Assembly: GCA_028875575.1 (NCBI GenBank)
Contig: JAPPDF010000054.1
Location: forward strand, 1 to 64,000
From: Acidobacteriota bacterium
GTDB taxonomy: Bacteria > Acidobacteriota > Terriglobia > Versatilivoradales > Versatilivoraceae
Length of the DNA: 64,000 nucleotides
Direction: 5' to 3'
Below, in pieces: positions 1 through 9,553 of this stretch. The notes under the pieces are model-generated. The model ran no database searches and was not told the origin of the DNA. It worked only from the letters and a program-made list of their open reading frames with translations. Positions within the stretch are counted from its first letter, which is position 1; every line of letters starts with the position of its first letter. Made by a program: the position numbers and the translations under genes.

Positions 1-131
1 CCACGCAGGGCTACGTCCGCATCCGCAAGGTCTCGGGGGCCAATCCCTTCCTGGCCTACGGGGTGGTCAACGACGGCGGAGCTCCGGGTGAGCGAACCGG
101 CGACGGCGCCTATATCCCGGCTCGGGAGTAG
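1..131 (+). CDS. C-terminal end of a secreted repeat/adhesin-like protein (5' end outside window)
   Basis: The first complete codon begins at base 3 and the frame runs 42 codons to a TAG at 129-131. The residues (TQGYVRIRKVSG, then YGVVNDGG, PGER and GDGA) match, almost residue for residue, the last 42 residues of the large protein at 561-3668. This is therefore the tail of a paralogue lying upstream in tandem. The function is unknown beyond being the terminal beta-rich module of this family. A 6-bp stem-loop (166-171 with 178-183) follows but has no T-run. Confidence 0.8.
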   Translation, partial: TQGYVRIRKVSGANPFLAYGVVNDGGAPGERTGDGAYIPARE

Positions 132-165
132 GGTCCGGCCGAAGCCGACTGGAGTCCTTGCATAT

Positions 166-183
166 CCCCTCACCTGAGAGGGG
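166..183 (+). other. small stem-loop after the upstream gene
   Basis: CCCCTC pairs with GAGGGG around a 6-nt loop, 35 bases after the upstream stop codon. No U-tract follows, so it is at best a weak or Rho-assisted 3' end. I see nothing else in the 132-357 spacer. Confidence 0.3.
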
Positions 184-357
184 AGTCTCTCTCGCCTGTT
201 AGCCTCTAAAGGTTTGATTTCTTTGAGATTAACGCTTTACTGGTCCGGCTTCGGGATCCCTTTCAGGGGAACATTGTACGCCTGAGGGAATGCCACTTCC
301 TCACTTTCGAACCGAATCTCGATTTAAGGGAAGGCACTCCAAGGGCTGGACCCGACA

Positions 358-564
358 ATGTCCATGCAACCCAGAATGCTCAAAACCCTTGCCCTGTCCT
401 TATTCGTTATCTCCCCGACCGAACCTGGTGGGTTCGCTCAGGGCGCGTCACCGGATCTTTCCTTCTCCAGCCTGAACGACATTGCCCTCGACGCCGAGGG
501 CAACATTCTGGTTGTCGATCACGACTCCAAACGGGTTTCCATAAAAGAAAGGACAGATTCATGA
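358..564 (+). pseudogene. N-terminal fragment of an NHL-repeat secreted protein
   Basis: The 68-residue frame has a signal-peptide-like start (MLKTLALSLFVISP) and then the opening of an NHL/SMP-30-type blade (SLNDIALDAEGNILVVDHDS), after which it stops. A normal protein of this type carries many such blades. I read this as a 5' remnant of a paralogue of the downstream gene, left by a deletion. Its TGA overlaps the ATG of the next gene (ATGA at 561-564), so if translated it would couple to that gene. It could instead be a short upstream coupling frame. Confidence 0.45.
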
Positions 565-3500
565 AACCGTCCATGTCTTTCCTGGTGAAATTCTGCCTGA
601 GCGGCTTGCTGCCGGCGTTGGCAGCCTGGCAGCCTTACCAGGCGCAAGAAGATACACAGGCAACCGAGGTTGTCTACGCCATCTACACCGTCGCGGGGAC
701 CGGGACTGGCAGTTACTCTGACCGCGGCTACTCCGGGGATGGCGGCCCGGCGGTCGAGGCAAAGTTCTCGGACCCCCATGACGTTGCTGTCGACAGCGCC
801 GGAAACCTGTACATCACCGACAACAGCAACACCCGCATCCGCAAAGTGGATCCCTCGGGCACAATCACCACCTTCGCGGGGATCGGCCGTCCTGGCTATC
901 TCGGAGACGGTGGCCCAGCGGTCGAGGCTTGGATACGCAGCCCTACCGGTGTGGCAGTGGACAAGGCCGGCAACGTCTATTTCGCCAGCAGAAGCAATGA
1001 CGTCGTTCGCAAGGTTGATCCCGCCGGGATCATCACCACCATCGCGGGGATCGGGAGGTCCGGCTTCAGCGGAGACGGTGGCCCGGCGGTCGAGGCGAAA
1101 CTCGGCGAGCCCCGAGGTTTGGACGTAGATGGGGCCGGCAATCTCTACATCGCCGATACCACCCACGACCGCGTTCGCAGGGTCGATCCCTTGGGCATCA
1201 TTACCACAATCGCAGGCATTGGGCGAAATGACGAGGACGGCGGGGATGGTGGCCCGGCAGTCGAGGCAAGTGTATACCCCAGGGATGTGGCGGTGGACGG
1301 AGACGGCAATGTTTACATCTCTGGCGGCAACCGCATTCGCAGGGTCGATCCCTTGGGGATCATCACCACCATCGCCGGAACCGGAGCCAAGGGGTTCAGC
1401 GGAGACGGCGGACCGGCAGTTCAGGCCCAGCTAGGAAGCCCTTATGGCGTGGCGGTGGACGGGGACGGCAACGTCTACATAGCCGATACCCTCAACCGTC
1501 GCATTCGCCGTGTGGACACCTTGGGGATCATCACCACCATCGCGGGAACAGGAGTAAGAGGTTTTGCCGGGGACGGCGGACCAGCGCTCCAGGCCCAGTT
1601 CACTCCGTACGGTGTGGATGTGGATGGGGCAGGCAATGTCTTCTTCGCCGATTTCCACAACAATCGCATTAGAGTCTTAAGGCCCTCTTCTGCACCTTCA
1701 CCCCCTACCAACCTGACGGCAATAGCCGTCTCCGCCTCCAGGATCGACTTGACCTGGCAGGACAACAGCAGCAATGAGAACGGATTCAGAGTGCAGCGGC
1801 GGGTTGATGGTTCCGATGAGTGGATTGGCATTGGAACAACCGCTGCCAACGTCACCATGTTTTCGGATGGCGGGGTACTACCGGCCACCCTCTATCACTA
1901 CCGGGTACGAGCCTTGGGGCCCACCGTCGATTCCGAATTCTCCGACGAGGCCATGGCGATCACCCCGGCGCTTCCGCCAACGGTTACCGGGTTTGTGCCC
2001 TCGAGCGGGCAGGTGGGCACAAGGGTCACCGTTAGCGGCACCCTTTTCCTGGGCGTCACTGACGTCCTGTTCAATGGGGTGAGCGCTCCGGAGTTCGAGG
2101 TCCTGTCCAGGAAAAGCCTCTGGGCCATCGTGCCGCCGGATGCCACCAGCGGGCCGATCAGCGTGGTTGCGTCCGACGGGACGGCCGTGAGCGCCGAGTC
2201 CTTCACCGTGACGACCGGCATCTACAGCCGTTTGTTCGTTCCCATCGTGCTGCGGGCCATGGGCCGGGCAGGATCCTTCTTTACGTCCGAAATGACCCTC
2301 ACCAACCGGGGAACCACTACGGCATACATCCGGTACGTTTACACGGCGTCCTTCGGGGGAGGCACGGGCACGGCCGTGGATTCCCTGGGAGCTGGCCGGC
2401 AACGGATCGTTCCCGACGCTGTCGCTTACCTGACCTCCCTGGGCATTCCCATCGGGGGCGGTTCGGCGGGCGGGACCCTGCAGGTCGATTTCTCCAATCT
2501 CTCCTCCGCTGCGGATGCCGCGGTCACCCTGAGGGTCAGCACCCCGGTTGAAGAGGGACGAGGAAGGGCCGGATTGTCCTACGTGGGCTTGAGCCCTGAG
2601 GACCTGTTGACCGGCTCGGCCGTTATCGCCGGATTGCAGCAGAACAGTCAGGACCGCTCCAACCTGGCGGTCCAGCACGCCGGGAACTCAGACGACGGGG
2701 CCATTACCCTGAGGGTCACGGTCGTCTCCGGGGACTTGGCAGCTCCGGGGAGCAGCCTTGAACTGCCGGATCGCAACCTGGAGCCGGGAGGGTTCCATCA
2801 GTACAACCGTATCCTGGACACGGCCGGATTTGACAACGGCTATGTGAAGGTGGAACGAGTGAGCGGATCGGCCCCCTTCTACGTCTACGGGGTCATCAAC
2901 GACAACTTCAATTCGGACGGCTCCTTCGTCTTTCCGGTGACCGAGTCTTCCCTGGTGGGCACCAGCGGACAGACCCTGCCGGTCATCATCGAAACCGGCA
3001 ACTTCCAAAGCGAGCTGACCGTCACCAACTTCTCGGCCTCTGAAAAGACCATCGTTTTCAACTTTGTGGCCGGCGCCGACGACACCGCCGAATTCAACCT
3101 GACTCTAAAGGCGGGGGAACAGACCATCCTGCCCGACATCGTGGAGGAACTGCGCCGGCGGCAGGTGGAGGGCATAGGCCCGGCCAACCGGGCCTATGTG
3201 GGAGCGCTGTTCGCCAGGGCGGCCGAGGGGGACATGAGCGGGATTGTGATCGGGGCGCGGACGGGGGCTCCCGACAAGAGGGGGGGACAATACAGTCTCT
3301 TCTACAACGGGGTGCCCTATGGCTCGGCTTCGATCGAAAGCGCCTGGGTCTACGGGCTGCAGCAGAACGCGGAGAACCGCAGCAACCTGGCCCTGGTGAA
3401 TACGGGAGAGATCGACAACAGCTCCAGCACCTTCGAGATCACCATTTACGACGGTAGCGGGGATTCTCAACCGAGAACCAAAACGGTGACGCTCGGTCCT

Positions 3501-3668
3501 CGCCGTTGGAGGCAGGAAAACGGGATTCTAGGCAAGATCGGCCAGGGGTACGTCCAGGTGAGGAAGGTTTCGGGCAACAACCCGTTTGTCACTTACGGCG
3601 TGATCAACGACGGCGGCAGGCCCGGGGAGCGGAGCGGGGACGGCGCTTTCCTGCTCAGCCAGGAGTAG
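561..3668 (+). CDS. secreted NHL-repeat / fibronectin III / TIG-domain protein
   Basis: This is a 1035-residue secreted protein. Residues 1-29 form a signal peptide. Residues 40-375 hold six NHL beta-propeller blades of the type 'VAVDGDGNVYIADT..RIRRVD', each joined to the next by 'GIITTIAGTG..GFSGDGGPA'. A fibronectin-III domain covers about 380-468 (PPTNLTAIAVSASRIDLTW), and an IPT/TIG domain about 472-552 (GFVPSSGQVGTRVTVSG). The last 480 residues are two related beta-rich halves, each with a 'GLQQNxxxRSNLA' motif and a terminal 'YGVINDxxxxxGSF/GAF' signature. AAAGGA lies 7 bases before the ATG. NHL proteins with this linker are abundant in Acidobacteriota, and their ligands are unknown. 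The partial gene at 1-131 is a tandem paralogue. Confidence 0.85.
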   Translation: MKPSMSFLVKFCLSGLLPALAAWQPYQAQEDTQATEVVYAIYTVAGTGTGSYSDRGYSGDGGPAVEAKFSDPHDVAVDSAGNLYITDNSNTRIRKVDPSGTITTFAGIGRPGYLGDGGPAVEAWIRSPTGVAVDKAGNVYFASRSNDVVRKVDPAGIITTIAGIGRSGFSGDGGPAVEAKLGEPRGLDVDGAGNLYIADTTHDRVRRVDPLGIITTIAGIGRNDEDGGDGGPAVEASVYPRDVAVDGDGNVYISGGNRIRRVDPLGIITTIAGTGAKGFSGDGGPAVQAQLGSPYGVAVDGDGNVYIADTLNRRIRRVDTLGIITTIAGTGVRGFAGDGGPALQAQFTPYGVDVDGAGNVFFADFHNNRIRVLRPSSAPSPPTNLTAIAVSASRIDLTWQDNSSNENGFRVQRRVDGSDEWIGIGTTAANVTMFSDGGVLPATLYHYRVRALGPTVDSEFSDEAMAITPALPPTVTGFVPSSGQVGTRVTVSGTLFLGVTDVLFNGVSAPEFEVLSRKSLWAIVPPDATSGPISVVASDGTAVSAESFTVTTGIYSRLFVPIVLRAMGRAGSFFTSEMTLTNRGTTTAYIRYVYTASFGGGTGTAVDSLGAGRQRIVPDAVAYLTSLGIPIGGGSAGGTLQVDFSNLSSAADAAVTLRVSTPVEEGRGRAGLSYVGLSPEDLLTGSAVIAGLQQNSQDRSNLAVQHAGNSDDGAITLRVTVVSGDLAAPGSSLELPDRNLEPGGFHQYNRILDTAGFDNGYVKVERVSGSAPFYVYGVINDNFNSDGSFVFPVTESSLVGTSGQTLPVIIETGNFQSELTVTNFSASEKTIVFNFVAGADDTAEFNLTLKAGEQTILPDIVEELRRRQVEGIGPANRAYVGALFARAAEGDMSGIVIGARTGAPDKRGGQYSLFYNGVPYGSASIESAWVYGLQQNAENRSNLALVNTGEIDNSSSTFEITIYDGSGDSQPRTKTVTLGPRRWRQENGILGKIGQGYVQVRKVSGNNPFVTYGVINDGGRPGERSGDGAFLLSQE
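700..1680 (+). repeat. coding tandem repeats (NHL blades)
   Basis: Six in-frame units of about 160-175 bp encode the NHL blades. The string ATCATCACCACCATCGC recurs exactly at 1029, 1359 and 1527, and GGAGACGG(T/C)GG blocks recur at the same relative position. This is DNA-level similarity between blades, indicating recent unit duplication or gene conversion. The units are contiguous coding sequence, not spaced like a CRISPR. Confidence 0.8.
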
Positions 3669-3764
3669 CCGTTCGGTCCTTGGAGAGTGGGCCGGTGACG
3701 ACCAGGACACGGAAGCTGTAAGCACCGAAGACTGCGGACAGTCCGGCATCCTTTTGGTTGCGGG

Positions 3765-5180
3765 TCAGGCCAGGATAGGCCGGATTACGCTGCCGTGGAC
3801 GTCGGTCAGGCTGAGGTCGCGCCCGCCGAAGCGGTAGGTCAACTTCTCGTGGTCAAGGCCCACCAGGTGAAGGATGGTGGCATGGAGGTCGTGCACCGTG
3901 GTGATGTTTTCCACCGCCTTCTTGCCGATCTCGTCGGTCTCGCCATAGAGAGTGCCACCCTTGGTGCCCCCGCCGGCCATGAAGATGGTAAAGGCGGTTT
4001 CCAGGTGGTCGCGGCCGTCGCCGTTGGAGCTGTCCGGGGTCCGCCCGAACTCGGTGCCCCAGATGAGCAGCGTCTCCTCCAGCATGCCGCGCGACTTGAG
4101 GTCCTTGATCAGCGCCGCCACCGCCTGGTCCGTTACCAGCGCGTTGGCTTCGTGGCCCCGCTTCAGATAGGAGTGCTGATCCCAGGTCCCGTTGTTCTGC
4201 CCGAATAGAACCGGGCAGGTGATTTCCACGAAGCGCACCCCTTCCTCCACCAGCCGGCGGGCCCGCAGACACTGCAGGCTGTAGTTCAGCTTGTCCTTGT
4301 TGGTGGTGTCCAGGCCGTAGAGACGCTTGGTGGCTTCGGTCTCCTTGTCCAGATCCAGAACGTCCGGCACCAGTGACTGCATGCGGTAGGCCATCTCGTA
4401 GTTGCGGATGGCCGCATCCACGGCGTCGTCGCTGCCGGCCGAGGCGCCGAAGGCCCGGTCCTGATCCAGGAGCAGGTCTAGCTTGGCCTGCTGGAGCTTC
4501 GGGTCATCGGAGGCCACCAGGTTGTCGATGGCATTGCCCTCGGCCTTGACGGGCAGGGCCTGGTGAGTGGCCGGCAGGAAGCCGTTGGAGAAATTCTCCA
4601 GGCCGCCGGGGGGAATATCTCCGGTGTGCAGCAGCACATATCCGGGCAGGTTCTTGTTTTCGCTGCCCAAAGCGTAGGTGATCCAGGATCCCAGGCTGGG
4701 ATGCCCTCCCACGTTTCTGCCGGTATGGAACAGGATGTTGCCCCGGGGATGCAGTGGAAACCCGGAGACCATGGAGCGGACCACGGCCAGATCGTCGACG
4801 CAGGTGGCGATATGGGGGAGCAGCTCGCTGACGGGCATCCCGGACCGTCCGTAGCGTTTGAAGCTCCAGGGGCACCCTTGCCAGGTCCTCTGCCCGTCTC
4901 CCGAAAGCTGGCCGTGCAGCTCGTTCAGCTTGGGCTTGGGGTCGAAAGTATCCATGTGCGAGACCCCGCCAGGCATGAAGCAGAGGATGACGTTTTTCAC
5001 CTTGGACGGGAAATGAGGCATGGCCGTGGGAACAAGTCCAGCGTAGGCCTCATCGGCCATGAGCGAAGACAGCGCCAGCATTCCGAAACCATTGGCTGCC
5101 TGCTTGAGCATCTGGCGCCGGGTCAGCGGAGCGCCGGCATATCCTGGACAACCCTCTCCGTTCCCTCTTCGAATCGACAT
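3765..5180 (-). CDS. DUF1501 family exported protein (alkaline-phosphatase superfamily fold)
   Basis: The protein has 471 residues. It starts with a Tat-type signal: R21-R22 (LTRRQMLKQ), then a hydrophobic stretch ending near MADEAYAG. The body is typical DUF1501: 'CFMPGGVSHMDTFDPKP' near residue 67, 'EEGVRFVEI' and 'WGTEFGRTPDSSNGDGRDH' with the expected late metal-ligand-like Asp/His cluster. The family belongs to the sulfatase/alkaline phosphatase superfamily, but its substrate is unknown. It starts 9 bases after the stop of the PSD1 cytochrome gene, the classic two-gene arrangement in Planctomycetes, Verrucomicrobia and Acidobacteriota. The two products probably act together outside the inner membrane. 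Confidence 0.9.
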   Translation of the reverse strand: MSIRRGNGEGCPGYAGAPLTRRQMLKQAANGFGMLALSSLMADEAYAGLVPTAMPHFPSKVKNVILCFMPGGVSHMDTFDPKPKLNELHGQLSGDGQRTWQGCPWSFKRYGRSGMPVSELLPHIATCVDDLAVVRSMVSGFPLHPRGNILFHTGRNVGGHPSLGSWITYALGSENKNLPGYVLLHTGDIPPGGLENFSNGFLPATHQALPVKAEGNAIDNLVASDDPKLQQAKLDLLLDQDRAFGASAGSDDAVDAAIRNYEMAYRMQSLVPDVLDLDKETEATKRLYGLDTTNKDKLNYSLQCLRARRLVEEGVRFVEITCPVLFGQNNGTWDQHSYLKRGHEANALVTDQAVAALIKDLKSRGMLEETLLIWGTEFGRTPDSSNGDGRDHLETAFTIFMAGGGTKGGTLYGETDEIGKKAVENITTVHDLHATILHLVGLDHEKLTYRFGGRDLSLTDVHGSVIRPILA

Positions 5181-5189
5181 GGTGGGGCC

Positions 5190-8100
5190 TCAGAACAGAT
5201 AGATAAGCTCTTTCAGATTGAACATGGCATGAGCCACGTCTTTCCACACTTTTTTTTCGCCCAGTATATTCTCTTCAGAGACACCGTGCAAGGCAGATAA
5301 CCGCGACACCGCGCCTCTGAATCGCTCCAGTTCGGTCGGGTCCGGCGAACGGCCCAGCGCCCGGCGGAACATTCGTTCCAGGCGGGTTTCCACGGTTTCA
5401 TCCCCTTCAGCCAGCAGTCGTTCCGCCCAATAGCCGGCTTGCTCGACCACAAAGGCGTCATTGAGCAGCGCCAGGGCCTGGGAAGGCACGTTGGTGCGGT
5501 CTCGACGGCCGCGCGTGGCCGAGGGCGCCGGAAAGTCAAAGAGTTCCAGAAAGGGCGGACTCTCCATGCGGGTCACTCTCAGATAGAGGCTGCGCCGCCC
5601 GTTTCCGTCCAGGGGGCCGGAGAGCAGCTTGCGATAATCCTTGGGATCGTCCCGAAAGGGCTGGATGCTGGGACCGAAGAGTCGGGGTTCCAACCTCCCG
5701 GAGGCCGACAGGATGGTGTCCCGAATGACCTCGGCTTCCAACCGCCGCAGCGGATAGTGGTGGAGGCTTTGGTTGTCGGGGTCGACCCGGGTGGCCAGGG
5801 ACGACGGCCGGCTGGACTGGCGAAAGGTTTCCGAGAGAACCAGCAGGCGCAGCAACCGCTTGACCGACCACCCGTCCTTGACGAATCGGCTGGCCAGGTA
5901 GTCGAGCAGTTCGGGATGGGTGGGCTTGTCTCCGAAGCGTCCGAAGTCATCCACGGTGGACACGATGCCCCGGCCAAACACGTGATGCCAGAGACGGTTC
6001 ACCATCACCCGGGCCGTCAGCGGATTGTCGGCCGAGGCGATGATCTCGGCCAGTTCCCTGCGTCCGCTGCCCGGGGTCCGGAAGGCCGATCCGGAGGCAT
6101 TCAACAGGGTCAGGTAGCCGCGAGGCACCGGATCGGCGGGACGCTTGGCGTCTCCCTTCTCCAACAAAGGGGCATCGAATCCGGGGTCGATGTCGCCCAT
6201 GGAGCTGATGATCCGCGGTGTTGAGAGCCGGGACTCCAGGTTGCGGTAGGCGGAAACCAGGCGGTTGAGCCGGGGGCTCAGGTCCCTGCGGTTCTCGAGC
6301 AGCTTGTTCCCGATCAGCCAATTGATCCAGCGCACCTCCGGCAACCCCGCCTTCCCCTTGGCCCAGGCGGTCAGGGCGCGGCGGCTGGCGGCTCCATAGC
6401 GCCCGGCCAACTGCTCGGCACTGCGCGGCGCTCCCCCCTGGAACAGCGGGTCCAGGTAGTCCAGCTCCTCCCGCGGCAGTTCCTCGATGTCGTGCAGCAC
6501 CGCCCGAGAAATGCCGAAATAGGACCCGGGTCTGACGAAGTCCTCCTCGGTGTAGCCTTTGAGATGCCGGGGGCGCTCGGGTATGCGGGGATTCCCGTCC
6601 TTGGTGACCAGCTCGATATAGAGCGGAAAAGTCGTGTCGCGGTGCTTGATGGGTATCCGGTACCAGGACAGGCGATCGCTCTCCAGCGGCTTGTAGTCGT
6701 CGCCGAGGATGCAGTGATCCACAATGGTCCGGCGGGATGCCAGCTTGCCTCCCATGAGCCGCAGACTCACGAATTTCTTGTCCTTGGGCAGATAGGGAGA
6801 GCGCAGGGCGCCGTTGAGACGTTCCGACAGGACGTGGCTGTAGAGGCCGGCGGAAAGAACCCCCGAAACAGCTCGCGAGCCATCGGTGTTGAGGGTCAAT
6901 GCTCCGTCGCTTACCGCCCCCCCCATGATTCCGAGACCGTCGGGGCGCCAGTCGCCGGGGCTGCCGGAACGAAAATCGCCGAAGCTCAGAAAGTGGGTCC
7001 GGTTGAAGTCCTTGCGCTCCGCCGTCTCCCGCTTGTAGTGGGTCTCCATCTTCGACCAGGCCTGGCGAAAGCTTGCGGGAGACAACCCGGCCTCACAGGC
7101 GATGGCTGCCCAGGGATAGAGAATCCCCTCGGTGTCCATGCTCTGCTTGAGCAGGACCAGGCGCCATTGCTTCAGCCGTTCGGGATCGAGACCGGCGGCC
7201 CGGGCCGCGGATGGAGCAGCTCCGCTCTGGGCCGCCTGGATCGCCAGCAGGTAGTCGGGTATCTGTTCGGACTGGCGAATCCAGAGCCTGGCCAGCTCCT
7301 TGCGGATAGAAGATTTGAGCTTCTTGAGGCGCTGCTTGATCCATTGGTCGGAGTCCCCGACGTCCAACGTCCGGGAAAGCTGGCGCGAGCTGTTCAGGAT
7401 CCCGTAGAGCGCGTAATAGTCCTGGGTGGGAACGGGGTCCAGCTTGTGGTCGTGGCAGCGGGCACAGGCCACCGTCAGGCCCTGAAAGGCCTTGGTGAGG
7501 GTGTCGATCTGGTTGTCGACCACGTCGGTGCGGATTTCCCTGAAGGTCACGCAGTTGTCGTGACCCATTTCTCCCAGGCGGAAGAATGCCGCCCCGGCCA
7601 GGGACTCATTCAGTCTCAACCTGCGGTCGATGCGGGGCTGATCCAGCAAATCGCCGGCCACGTGTTCCCGCACCAACTGGTCGAAGGGCAGATCCTGGTT
7701 GAAGGCCCGGATCAGATAATCGCGGTAGCGCCAGGCAGCCAGCAGCTCGTAGTTCCACTCGTAGCCGTAGGTTTCCCCGAAGCGCATCACGTCCATCCAG
7801 TGACGCGCCCACCGTTCCCCCAGGTGAGGAGAGGCGAAAAGACGGTCCACCATCCGTTCGTAGGCGTTGGGGGAGGCATCCCGAACGAATCGATCGACTT
7901 CCTCGGGCTCGGGCGGCAACCCGGTCAACACCAGGCTGAGCCTTCGGACCAGGGTCTGCCGGTCGCCCGGCGGGGCCGGCTTCAGACCCCGGCGTTCCAA
8001 CTCCGCCAGAATGAACCGGTCCACCGGATGCCCCGACGCAAGTGCGCCATTCCCAGGCGTCCGGGGTTCGGTCAAGGGTTGATAGGACCAGTGCTCCCGC

Positions 8101-8540
8101 AGCATTCCAGCGTAGAACTCATCCACCTCACCAGGCCCGCCCGGGGTGGCGGCAGGCTCGGGCCAGGGCGCACCCAGGGCGACCCAGCGTTCCAGGGCGC
8201 CGATCTGCTCGGCTGACAGTTGGCCGGCCGGCGGCATCTCCAGCTCCTGGTGGCGAACCGCCTTGATCAACCAGCTTGACCCGGGCTCCCCTTCCACCAC
8301 CGCGGCTCCGCGGCTCCCCCCCTTGAGAATTCCCTCTCTCGAGTCCAGCCGCAACTCGCCCTGCTGCATCTGGGGACCGTGGCAGTCGTAGCAGTGCGTG
8401 GCCAGGAGCGGACGCACATCCTTCTCGAAAAACTCCAGCGCCTCGGCCGGAAACTTCTCGGACGCCAGTCCCGACCCGGCCAGGCAAAGCACCAGCGCCC
8501 CGGCTGCAATCAGTCTTGACTTCAGGGATTCGGCCTTCAT
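5190..8540 (-). CDS. PSCyt1-PSCyt2-PSD1 (DUF1549/DUF1553) cytochrome-like protein
   Basis: The product has 1116 residues from the ATG at 8540. That ATG was preferred over an open extension upstream because it begins a signal peptide (SRLIAAGALVLCLAGSGLA) and is preceded by AGAAGG. The domains in order are: planctomycete cytochrome C (PSCyt1) with haem motif C50-x2-C53-H54; DUF1549/PSCyt2 with 'RRLSLVLTGLPP' and a second CxxCH (CARCHDHKLDPV); a long beta-rich middle region; and DUF1553/PSD1 ('NPLTARVMVNRLWHHVFGRGIV', 'PSQALALLND'). Co-occurrence with DUF1501 is near universal. The role is unknown; periplasmic redox processing of polysaccharide or sulfated substrates has been proposed. Confidence 0.92.
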   Translation of the reverse strand: MKAESLKSRLIAAGALVLCLAGSGLASEKFPAEALEFFEKDVRPLLATHCYDCHGPQMQQGELRLDSREGILKGGSRGAAVVEGEPGSSWLIKAVRHQELEMPPAGQLSAEQIGALERWVALGAPWPEPAATPGGPGEVDEFYAGMLREHWSYQPLTEPRTPGNGALASGHPVDRFILAELERRGLKPAPPGDRQTLVRRLSLVLTGLPPEPEEVDRFVRDASPNAYERMVDRLFASPHLGERWARHWMDVMRFGETYGYEWNYELLAAWRYRDYLIRAFNQDLPFDQLVREHVAGDLLDQPRIDRRLRLNESLAGAAFFRLGEMGHDNCVTFREIRTDVVDNQIDTLTKAFQGLTVACARCHDHKLDPVPTQDYYALYGILNSSRQLSRTLDVGDSDQWIKQRLKKLKSSIRKELARLWIRQSEQIPDYLLAIQAAQSGAAPSAARAAGLDPERLKQWRLVLLKQSMDTEGILYPWAAIACEAGLSPASFRQAWSKMETHYKRETAERKDFNRTHFLSFGDFRSGSPGDWRPDGLGIMGGAVSDGALTLNTDGSRAVSGVLSAGLYSHVLSERLNGALRSPYLPKDKKFVSLRLMGGKLASRRTIVDHCILGDDYKPLESDRLSWYRIPIKHRDTTFPLYIELVTKDGNPRIPERPRHLKGYTEEDFVRPGSYFGISRAVLHDIEELPREELDYLDPLFQGGAPRSAEQLAGRYGAASRRALTAWAKGKAGLPEVRWINWLIGNKLLENRRDLSPRLNRLVSAYRNLESRLSTPRIISSMGDIDPGFDAPLLEKGDAKRPADPVPRGYLTLLNASGSAFRTPGSGRRELAEIIASADNPLTARVMVNRLWHHVFGRGIVSTVDDFGRFGDKPTHPELLDYLASRFVKDGWSVKRLLRLLVLSETFRQSSRPSSLATRVDPDNQSLHHYPLRRLEAEVIRDTILSASGRLEPRLFGPSIQPFRDDPKDYRKLLSGPLDGNGRRSLYLRVTRMESPPFLELFDFPAPSATRGRRDRTNVPSQALALLNDAFVVEQAGYWAERLLAEGDETVETRLERMFRRALGRSPDPTELERFRGAVSRLSALHGVSEENILGEKKVWKDVAHAMFNLKELIYLF

Positions 8541-8640
8541 GGCAGAAAAACCTTCTAAACGGCCGCAGACGCCCATCCGGCATCCGAGCCCCAACGAACG
8601 CCGCGATGGATGCTCCCATTCTATTCCCGCGCCCGGTAGT

Positions 8641-9152
8641 GCGGCAATGGGAAGTTGATGGCCCGCGTCCCAATGGCTCGGGCCGGGCCTAGCTGACGCC
8701 CACGGCTACCGGTTGTCGCCGCATTCGCGGCTGTCAAGGAGCCTGGCTCATGCAGCGTTTTTGCAGATGAGTAATGGGCTTGCGTTTGAGTTTGGTATGC
8801 CGGTTTTTGCTGCCGCCGCGTTCGCGGCTCAACTCCCCTATGTGACGTTTCCCGATGGCTCCCCCGGGCTTTTGCCCGGGGCACTATTCTAAATAGAAAA
8901 GCACGTTTCCTTTTGCAGTGTTGTGGGTTATGGGAGAGCTGCGAATGCTGCGGTTGACGTGGGTTGCCCGGCAAGACGCCACCTACGAGCCATCCCTATA
9001 GAGCTGCGTAGCTGCGGCTCAGGGTGGCCCCGGGTGGCAACCCGGGGTCGTATGGGTCCGCGTCAACCCAGCCGCGAATGCGGCGAATAGAAAGCACCCG
9101 TTCCGGAACGCACAGCGTTACCAAAACGCAACACCCACGCACCGTTGACCTG
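8641..9152. repeat. repeat-rich intergenic spacer with GC hairpins
   Basis: About 510 bases without a convincing gene. A perfect 8-bp stem (CCCCGGGC, 8862-8869, with GCCCGGGG, 8874-8881, TTTT loop) and a similar hairpin (CCCCGGGT/ACCCGGGG near 9028-9044) stand out. Variants of 'GCCGC(A/G)TTCGCGGCT' occur in both orientations near 8722, 8814 and 9072. This looks like degenerate palindromic repeat DNA. The hairpins lack T-tracts, so I do not call terminators. Confidence 0.5.
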
Positions 9153-9383
9153 TCACTCACGGGGCGCGGCGTCCACCTCCTGGTCAATCAGGTCGAGGAT
9201 TTCTTGCTGGACATATCGGGCATTGCGGTCCTTGACCCGGCTGACAGTGAAATCGAGCAAACGGCGGCGCACGGCTTCATCGACAAATCGGGACAAATTG
9301 CCTTCCTTGCCTCCGGTGCGTGCAAGATAAGTGAGCACTGCCCGGTCGGTCTCTTCAGGGATAGAGAGATGCCATCGCGTCAT
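9153..9383 (-). CDS. ribbon-helix-helix antitoxin-like protein (orphan)
   Basis: The product is 76 residues starting MTRWHLSIPEETDRAV. It has an N-terminal beta-strand followed by two helices (residues 10-45, with GNLSRFVDEAVRRRL), the ribbon-helix-helix pattern of VapB/CopG-type antitoxins. The acidic C-terminus (QQEILDLIDQEVDAA) resembles a toxin-binding tail. I chose the ATG at 9383 over an upstream start because the family begins with the strand itself. No PIN or other toxin frame follows downstream on this strand, only repeat DNA, so it appears to be an orphan antitoxin. It could also be a stand-alone regulator. Confidence 0.65.
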   Translation of the reverse strand: MTRWHLSIPEETDRAVLTYLARTGGKEGNLSRFVDEAVRRRLLDFTVSRVKDRNARYVQQEILDLIDQEVDAAPRE

Positions 9384-9553
9384 GGATCTATCTCCACACA
9401 CAAACACCCAAACGCATGGGTGCCTATCTTGCCTTATGTCGGTCTACCAGGTCACATCCGGTGAAGCCACTTCGCAAATCGGCGCCGTTGATTGCTCTAG
9501 CGGGGGACATGTAAGATAAACATCAAAACCTATAGGCGATACAGGTGAGTGCC

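Noticed and set aside
700-1680. regular repeats resembling a CRISPR array
   Set aside because: Units are in-frame NHL blades of 160-175 bp with coding constraint. There are no conserved 25-40 bp repeats with unique spacers and no cas genes nearby.
6492-8216. 574-codon plus-strand frame opposite the PSD1 gene
   Set aside because: Low-complexity, motif-free and fully antisense to a recognised cytochrome-like gene.
8862-8881. Rho-independent terminator
   Set aside because: The perfect CCCCGGGC/GCCCGGGG hairpin has its only T-run in the loop and no downstream T-tract on either strand. It belongs to repeat-rich DNA.
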